DNA from: Spirochaetota bacterium
Lineage (GTDB): Bacteria > Spirochaetota > Spirochaetia > SPDA01 > B32-G16
Assembly (NCBI GenBank): GCA_003645645.1
Contig: QNBH01000009.1
Location: forward strand, 1 to 40,847
Direction of reading: 5' to 3'
Length of the DNA stretch: 40,847 bases
Program-made: the position numbers and the translations under genes
Notes under the pieces: model-generated
Told to the model about the DNA's origin: nothing
The model's input: the letters and a program-made list of their open reading frames with translations, nothing else
The model's database searches: none
Shown: in pieces, positions 34,620 to 40,847 of the stretch
Position numbering within the stretch: the stretch's first letter is position 1
Layout: every line of letters starts with the position of its first letter

Positions 34620-36385
34620 GAAAGCGTACAAAAATTGTCTGTACCATAGGACCCGCCTGTAAAGATGAAAGAGTACTGCGCGGGATGATTGAGAACGGAA
34701 TGAATGTGGCTCGTCTTAACTTTTCCCACATGGAAAGAGAAGAGGCCGATAGAATTATCGCTTTACTTAAAAACTTGAGAAGTAAGCTTCACATTCCACT
34801 TGCAATTATGCTCGATACAAAGGGCCCTGAGGTGAGGCTTTACGGTTACAGAGAACCGGTCCCTTTAAGCCAGAACGATATAATCACCATAAAAAGTTAT
34901 GAAAAACCGGATTTACATTCAAAAGAAACAGGGAATAAATTTCACTTCTACACAAATCTTCCCTCGGCCGGCAGCCTTTGCAGAATCGGCTCGAGAGTAC
35001 TCCTCATGGATGGGTTCATTGAAGGGGAAATTATAGATAAGAATGAGACCTGCGTTAAGGTTAGAATCAGAAACAGCGGGCTTCTCAGGACAAAGGCTCA
35101 CTTTGCCATTCCGGGGACTGAATATCCCCTTCCTTTTCTCTCGGAGAAAGACCGGGAAGATATCATCTTCGCCGCAGAAAAAGGGCTGGAATATATAGCA
35201 CTCTCCTTTGTGGGTTCTGCAAACAATATTTTTACCGTTAGAAATCTGATTCACGACCGTTTTCCGGGATCGGCAATACAACTGATAGCAAAAATAGAAA
35301 ATAAGGCTGCAATTGATCATCTCGATGAGATCATCTCTCATGCAGATGGGATCATGGTTGCCAGGGGAGACCTGGGAGTAGAGCTTGATATGGCAGAAGT
35401 GCCTGTTATGCAGAAACGTATAATCGAGAAGTCCTATCTTCGGGGTAAACCTGTTATTACGGCGACCCAGATGCTGGAGTCCATGATCAACAATCCCATT
35501 CCGACAAGGGCTGAAGCCTCCGATGTGGCCAACGCCTGTTACGATCTCACCTCCGCGGTGATGCTTTCGGGAGAGACGGCAGTGGGAAGCTTTCCAGAAC
35601 TGGTAGTGAAAACCATGTCCAGGATTATAGAGAAAGCCGAGGAAGGTATCGATTATAATAAGATTTTCCGGTTAAGGAGAGAATCGGATTTTTCTGAAGC
35701 AGATTTAACTTCTATAGTATGCAGAAATGCGATTTCTATTACAGATGAGTGTGGAGCTAAAGTTCTGGTGGTCATTACAAAGACCGGTTACTCTGCAAGG
35801 ATGGTCTCCCGTCTAAGATCAAAAATACCTATATTGGCCATGACCTACCAGGATACAACCTACAATCAACTTGAACTAAACTGGGGGGTGAATCCCGAAA
35901 TGATAGAAGAGGAGAGCTCCATTGAATCGATCATCCAGAGAATAGGGGAGATATGTCTGGAGAGGGGGGTAGCCGAAAGGGGCGACAGGATCGTTATTAT
36001 AGCAGGCCTCCCTCTGGGGAGACACGGAACTACCAACATGGTGCGGGTCGAGACGGTGGGGAAAAAGCCTGTTAGAGGAATAGCACTTAACAAAAAGACT
36101 GTTTCGGGCTCTGTTGTTTATGTTAAAGAGGATGCTGATATAAATACAAAGGATCTTTCCGGAAAGATAGTTTTTCTCTCGGATTTCAAGAAGGATTATG
36201 TGCCCTATCTAAAGTTGGTGGCAGGAATTGTAATGGAGACCTATAAATACGAACACGATTTGAGCCTCTTGGGCATTGCCTATAACATACCAATATTTAT
36301 CGATGCAAAGGGGGTTTTCGAACAAATCAAAGAGGGCAGTGTGGTTGAGCTGAGAGGAGACCGTAATATAATTTCTGAATTATGA
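34616..36385 (+). CDS. pyk: Pyruvate kinase with extra C-terminal domain
   Basis: This 589-residue glycolytic enzyme makes pyruvate and ATP from phosphoenolpyruvate and ADP. It shows TKIVCTIGPACKDERVL, ARLNFSHMEREE, MLDTKGPEVRLYGY, LIAKIENKAAIDHLDEI, VARGDLGVELDM and MLSGETAVGSFP. Beyond ~residue 485 it carries the extra domain related to phosphoenolpyruvate-utilising mobile domains seen in Bacillus-type enzymes (SGSVVYVKEDADINTKDLSG, EHDLSLLGIAYNIPIFID). I chose the ATG at 34616, which overlaps the J-domain gene stop; the frame stays open further upstream but lacks support. Confidence 0.96.
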   Translation: MRKRTKIVCTIGPACKDERVLRGMIENGMNVARLNFSHMEREEADRIIALLKNLRSKLHIPLAIMLDTKGPEVRLYGYREPVPLSQNDIITIKSYEKPDLHSKETGNKFHFYTNLPSAGSLCRIGSRVLLMDGFIEGEIIDKNETCVKVRIRNSGLLRTKAHFAIPGTEYPLPFLSEKDREDIIFAAEKGLEYIALSFVGSANNIFTVRNLIHDRFPGSAIQLIAKIENKAAIDHLDEIISHADGIMVARGDLGVELDMAEVPVMQKRIIEKSYLRGKPVITATQMLESMINNPIPTRAEASDVANACYDLTSAVMLSGETAVGSFPELVVKTMSRIIEKAEEGIDYNKIFRLRRESDFSEADLTSIVCRNAISITDECGAKVLVVITKTGYSARMVSRLRSKIPILAMTYQDTTYNQLELNWGVNPEMIEEESSIESIIQRIGEICLERGVAERGDRIVIIAGLPLGRHGTTNMVRVETVGKKPVRGIALNKKTVSGSVVYVKEDADINTKDLSGKIVFLSDFKKDYVPYLKLVAGIVMETYKYEHDLSLLGIAYNIPIFIDAKGVFEQIKEGSVVELRGDRNIISEL

Positions 36386-36437
36386 TAGATAAATTTTATA
36401 TAATGAAATTATACTAAAAAAATATTTATCCTCTTAC

Positions 36438-38965
<2,528 letters not shown>

Positions 38966-39223
38966 ACGGTGTCTCCTCAATGCAATATAGCAGTTTAGAA
39001 GCAAAGCAGGAAGATATAGAATGTAGGTCTTAAGAAAAGGGTTGATGTGCTATCCCCTGGAGAAGGATAGGAGGTTCCTATTGGTTCGAGTGGATGCTGC
39101 GGCTTTCCTGAATATTACCTATTGATAGAAAATTTCCGATACTGCCCGGCGCGGCTGGCCGCAACCAAATAAAAAATTTTGTTAAAATAACGCAACTTGG
39201 CGTCGTAATAGCATAATTAGGGT

Positions 39224-39370
39224 ATGCTTTCTATAAAGTATCGGAGAACTTTTTCTCTTGATGAGGATGCTAAAAGAAGACTTAAAACTCTTGCAGCTTG
39301 CTTAAATGTGTCCCGGGCAGAAGTAATACGACGAGTGCTTAAAAAAGAGCGGAAAAGGAAACAAACATAG
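39224..39370 (+). CDS. Ribbon-helix-helix (CopG/Arc-type) small DNA-binding protein
   Basis: This 48-residue protein reads YRRTFSLDEDAKRRLKTLA followed by CLNVSRAEVIRRVLKKERKR. The pattern strand (RRTFSLDE), helix, turn with a NVSRAEVIR second helix is the ribbon-helix-helix fold. A lysine/arginine tail follows. It should dimerise and bind DNA as a repressor. There is no toxin gene next to it, so it does not look like a toxin-antitoxin pair. It lies 53 nt before larA on the same strand and may regulate it or the divergent oxidoreductase. Confidence 0.7.
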   Translation: MLSIKYRRTFSLDEDAKRRLKTLAACLNVSRAEVIRRVLKKERKRKQT

Positions 39371-39423
39371 AAGATTAGATCGTATTTTAACCTTATGGTC
39401 TTAATCTAAGGAGTTAGTCAGCA

Positions 39424-40725
39424 GTGGTAAAGGTCAAACTTGCCTACGGAAGGAAGGGTATTGAAGTCGAACTCCCCCAGGGGCAAATCCAGATCATAGA
39501 ACCCCGTTACAGGAAAGGAGGAAGGGATCAGGCGGGAATGGTGCTTGAGGCTTTAAGAGAACCCATCGGCTCACCTCCTCTCGGAGAACTTGTTTCTCAG
39601 GAAGACAGGGTAGGCATAATTATTAACGACATAACAAGGGCAACTCCAAATGAGATCATTCTTCCGGTGCTTATTAAAGAACTTGAAAATGCCGGGGTAA
39701 GCTCAGGCAATATAATCCTGTTCAACGCAACGGGAACTCACAGGCTGAACACGAAAGAGGAGCTAACAGGCATACTGGGAGAAAAAATTGCCGCGGATTA
39801 CCGTATTGTACAGAACAACGCCGGAGAGCAGGCTACATTTGTAAAAGCGGGCACAACCAGCAGGGGCACGGAAATAAGGCTTAACCGCGAGTTTATGGAT
39901 TGCAATATGCATATACTCACAGGTTTTATCGAGCCTCATTTCTTCGCAGGATTCTCCGGAGGACCAAAGGCGATCATGCCGGGGATGGCCTCCCTGGAGA
40001 CTATCATAACAAACCACGGCCCTGCGAACATCGATCATCCAGGTGCAACCTGGGGGATAACCAGAGGCAATCCTATATGGGAGGAGATGCTTGAGGCTGC
40101 GCGTATGGTACCTCGCAGATTTCTCTTAAATGTAACCCTTAACCGGAATAAAGAGATAACCGGGGTGTTTGCAGGAGAGATGGAAGAGGCGCATTCAAGG
40201 GGATGTTTGTTTGCAAGAGAATCTGCTATGATGGAGGCAGAGTGCCCCTTTGATATTGTAATCACTACAAACTCCGGTTACCCCCTGGATTTGAATCTTT
40301 ACCAGACCGTAAAGGGGATGAGTACAGCATTGCAGATCGTTAAAAAGGGAGGGGCCATAGTAGTAGCCTCTGAGTGCAGGGAAGGGATACCCGAACACGG
40401 CTCCTACGGTAAATTGTTGAGAGAAGCGGAGAATCCCGACGCTCTGCTTAAAAAGATAAGGAGTGCAGGGTTTCACGAGGTTGATTCCTGGGAAGCACAG
40501 ATTCATGCCCTGGTCTGCAAGAAGGCCGATGTCTACATATACAGTGACGGTCTTACAGATAAGCAGATAAGAGAGGCGATGTTACGCCCAAGCCATAGTA
40601 TTGAAGAGACGGTTGAAGAGCTTTTAAAAAAATATGGGAATAAAGCCCGTATCTGTGTGTTACCAGAGGGACCACAGACAATTCCCTATTTAAGAGATTT
40701 AAGCCACGTTTCTCAAGGTACATGA
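39424..40725 (+). CDS. larA: LarA-family nickel-pincer racemase/epimerase
   Basis: This 433-residue protein carries all the catalytic positions of lactate racemase LarA: Asp69 and Arg72 in NDITRATPNEI, His106 in NATGTHRLN, His172 in IEPHFFAGFSGG, Lys182 in PKAIMPGM and His198 in ITNHGPANIDH. Each is offset by two or three from the Lactobacillus numbering. It would need the nickel-pincer cofactor made by LarB, LarC and LarE, none of which is in the window. The start is GTG with AAGGAG ten bases upstream. LarA homologues act on many 2-hydroxy acids, so lactate is only one candidate. Confidence 0.88.
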   Translation: MVKVKLAYGRKGIEVELPQGQIQIIEPRYRKGGRDQAGMVLEALREPIGSPPLGELVSQEDRVGIIINDITRATPNEIILPVLIKELENAGVSSGNIILFNATGTHRLNTKEELTGILGEKIAADYRIVQNNAGEQATFVKAGTTSRGTEIRLNREFMDCNMHILTGFIEPHFFAGFSGGPKAIMPGMASLETIITNHGPANIDHPGATWGITRGNPIWEEMLEAARMVPRRFLLNVTLNRNKEITGVFAGEMEEAHSRGCLFARESAMMEAECPFDIVITTNSGYPLDLNLYQTVKGMSTALQIVKKGGAIVVASECREGIPEHGSYGKLLREAENPDALLKKIRSAGFHEVDSWEAQIHALVCKKADVYIYSDGLTDKQIREAMLRPSHSIEETVEELLKKYGNKARICVLPEGPQTIPYLRDLSHVSQGT

Positions 40726-40770
40726 TCCTCCCCTTGTCGTTTCTGCATTATGGATGTACATTTCTCTTGA

Positions 40771-40847
40771 ATGTATTCCCAAAGTTATCTCAAGTTTAGA
40801 GAGTATCTCAAAAATAGAAAATATCTGGATGCAGCAAGTCTTGCAGA
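40771..40847 (+). CDS. Start of a gene running off the window
   Basis: From the ATG at 40771 the frame is open to the window edge (MYSQSYLKFREYLKNRKYLD then AASLAE). It looks helical and repeat-like, as in tetratricopeptide proteins, but 25 codons are too few to be sure. No clear ribosome site is seen. Confidence 0.35.
   Translation, partial: MYSQSYLKFREYLKNRKYLDAASLA

Overview
The window is about 40.8 kb of ordinary, densely coded bacterial chromosome with moderate GC content. It carries mostly housekeeping genes, several lineage-specific hypothetical genes and a small patch of decayed accessory DNA. The gene set suggests a spirochaete or a close relative: an enlarged SecD with a long insert after its first membrane helix, a long SecF with a polybasic tail, groEL without groES, frequent TTG starts, and unrecognised proteins lodged among core genes. 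This assignment is inference, because there is no rRNA to anchor it.

Layout. (1) 1-1250: an XRE/cupin regulator, then a vapBC toxin-antitoxin locus that is clearly dead (lost antitoxin start, in-frame stop, truncated toxin with a changed catalytic residue). (2) 1250-4652, minus strand: pepF, rdgB and a protein with sigma-factor-like ends. (3) 4879-6333: fabF, preceded by a three-codon minicistron and followed by about 190 nt of non-coding sequence that folds into two adjacent branched structures. (4) 6334-12330, minus strand: nrnA-like DHH phosphoesterase, an M24 peptidase coupled to a small exported protein, and tig-clpP-clpX. (5) 12416-12926, minus strand: five tRNAs (His, Arg, Lys, Leu, Gly) ending in a strong terminator. 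(6) 13014-18359, minus strand: argR-argC-argB-argD-argG plus an Rrf2-family regulator, with tandem ARG-box-like sites in front of argR. (7) 18486-22216: mnmA and birA, convergent with a large unrecognised protein. (8) 22386-28013: groEL, a small unknown gene, then yajC-secD-secF. (9) 28019-34619: an ACT-DUF5612 protein, a response regulator with a cysteine-containing PAS-like tail behind a 17-bp perfect inverted repeat, ispH, a patatin-like phospholipase, a GGDEF-PilZ protein behind a near-consensus promoter, a small unknown protein, an SDR oxidoreductase and a J-domain protein coupled to pyk. (10) 34616-40847: pyruvate kinase with the extra C-terminal domain, gdhA, a Gfo/Idh/MocA oxidoreductase, a 48-residue ribbon-helix-helix protein, a LarA-family protein with its catalytic residues intact, and the start of another gene running off the end.

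How the genes work together. The arginine cluster forms a self-regulated operon covering reductase, kinase, aminotransferase and argininosuccinate synthase; argJ, argF and argH are not here. tig-clpP-clpX groups nascent-chain folding with proteolysis. yajC-secD-secF is the accessory complex of the Sec translocon. No CRISPR array, prophage, insertion sequence or recognisable defence island was found. The most unusual items are the structured intergenic region after fabF, the decayed vapBC locus, the ACT-DUF5612 protein, the GGDEF-PilZ fusion and the unclassified large proteins.
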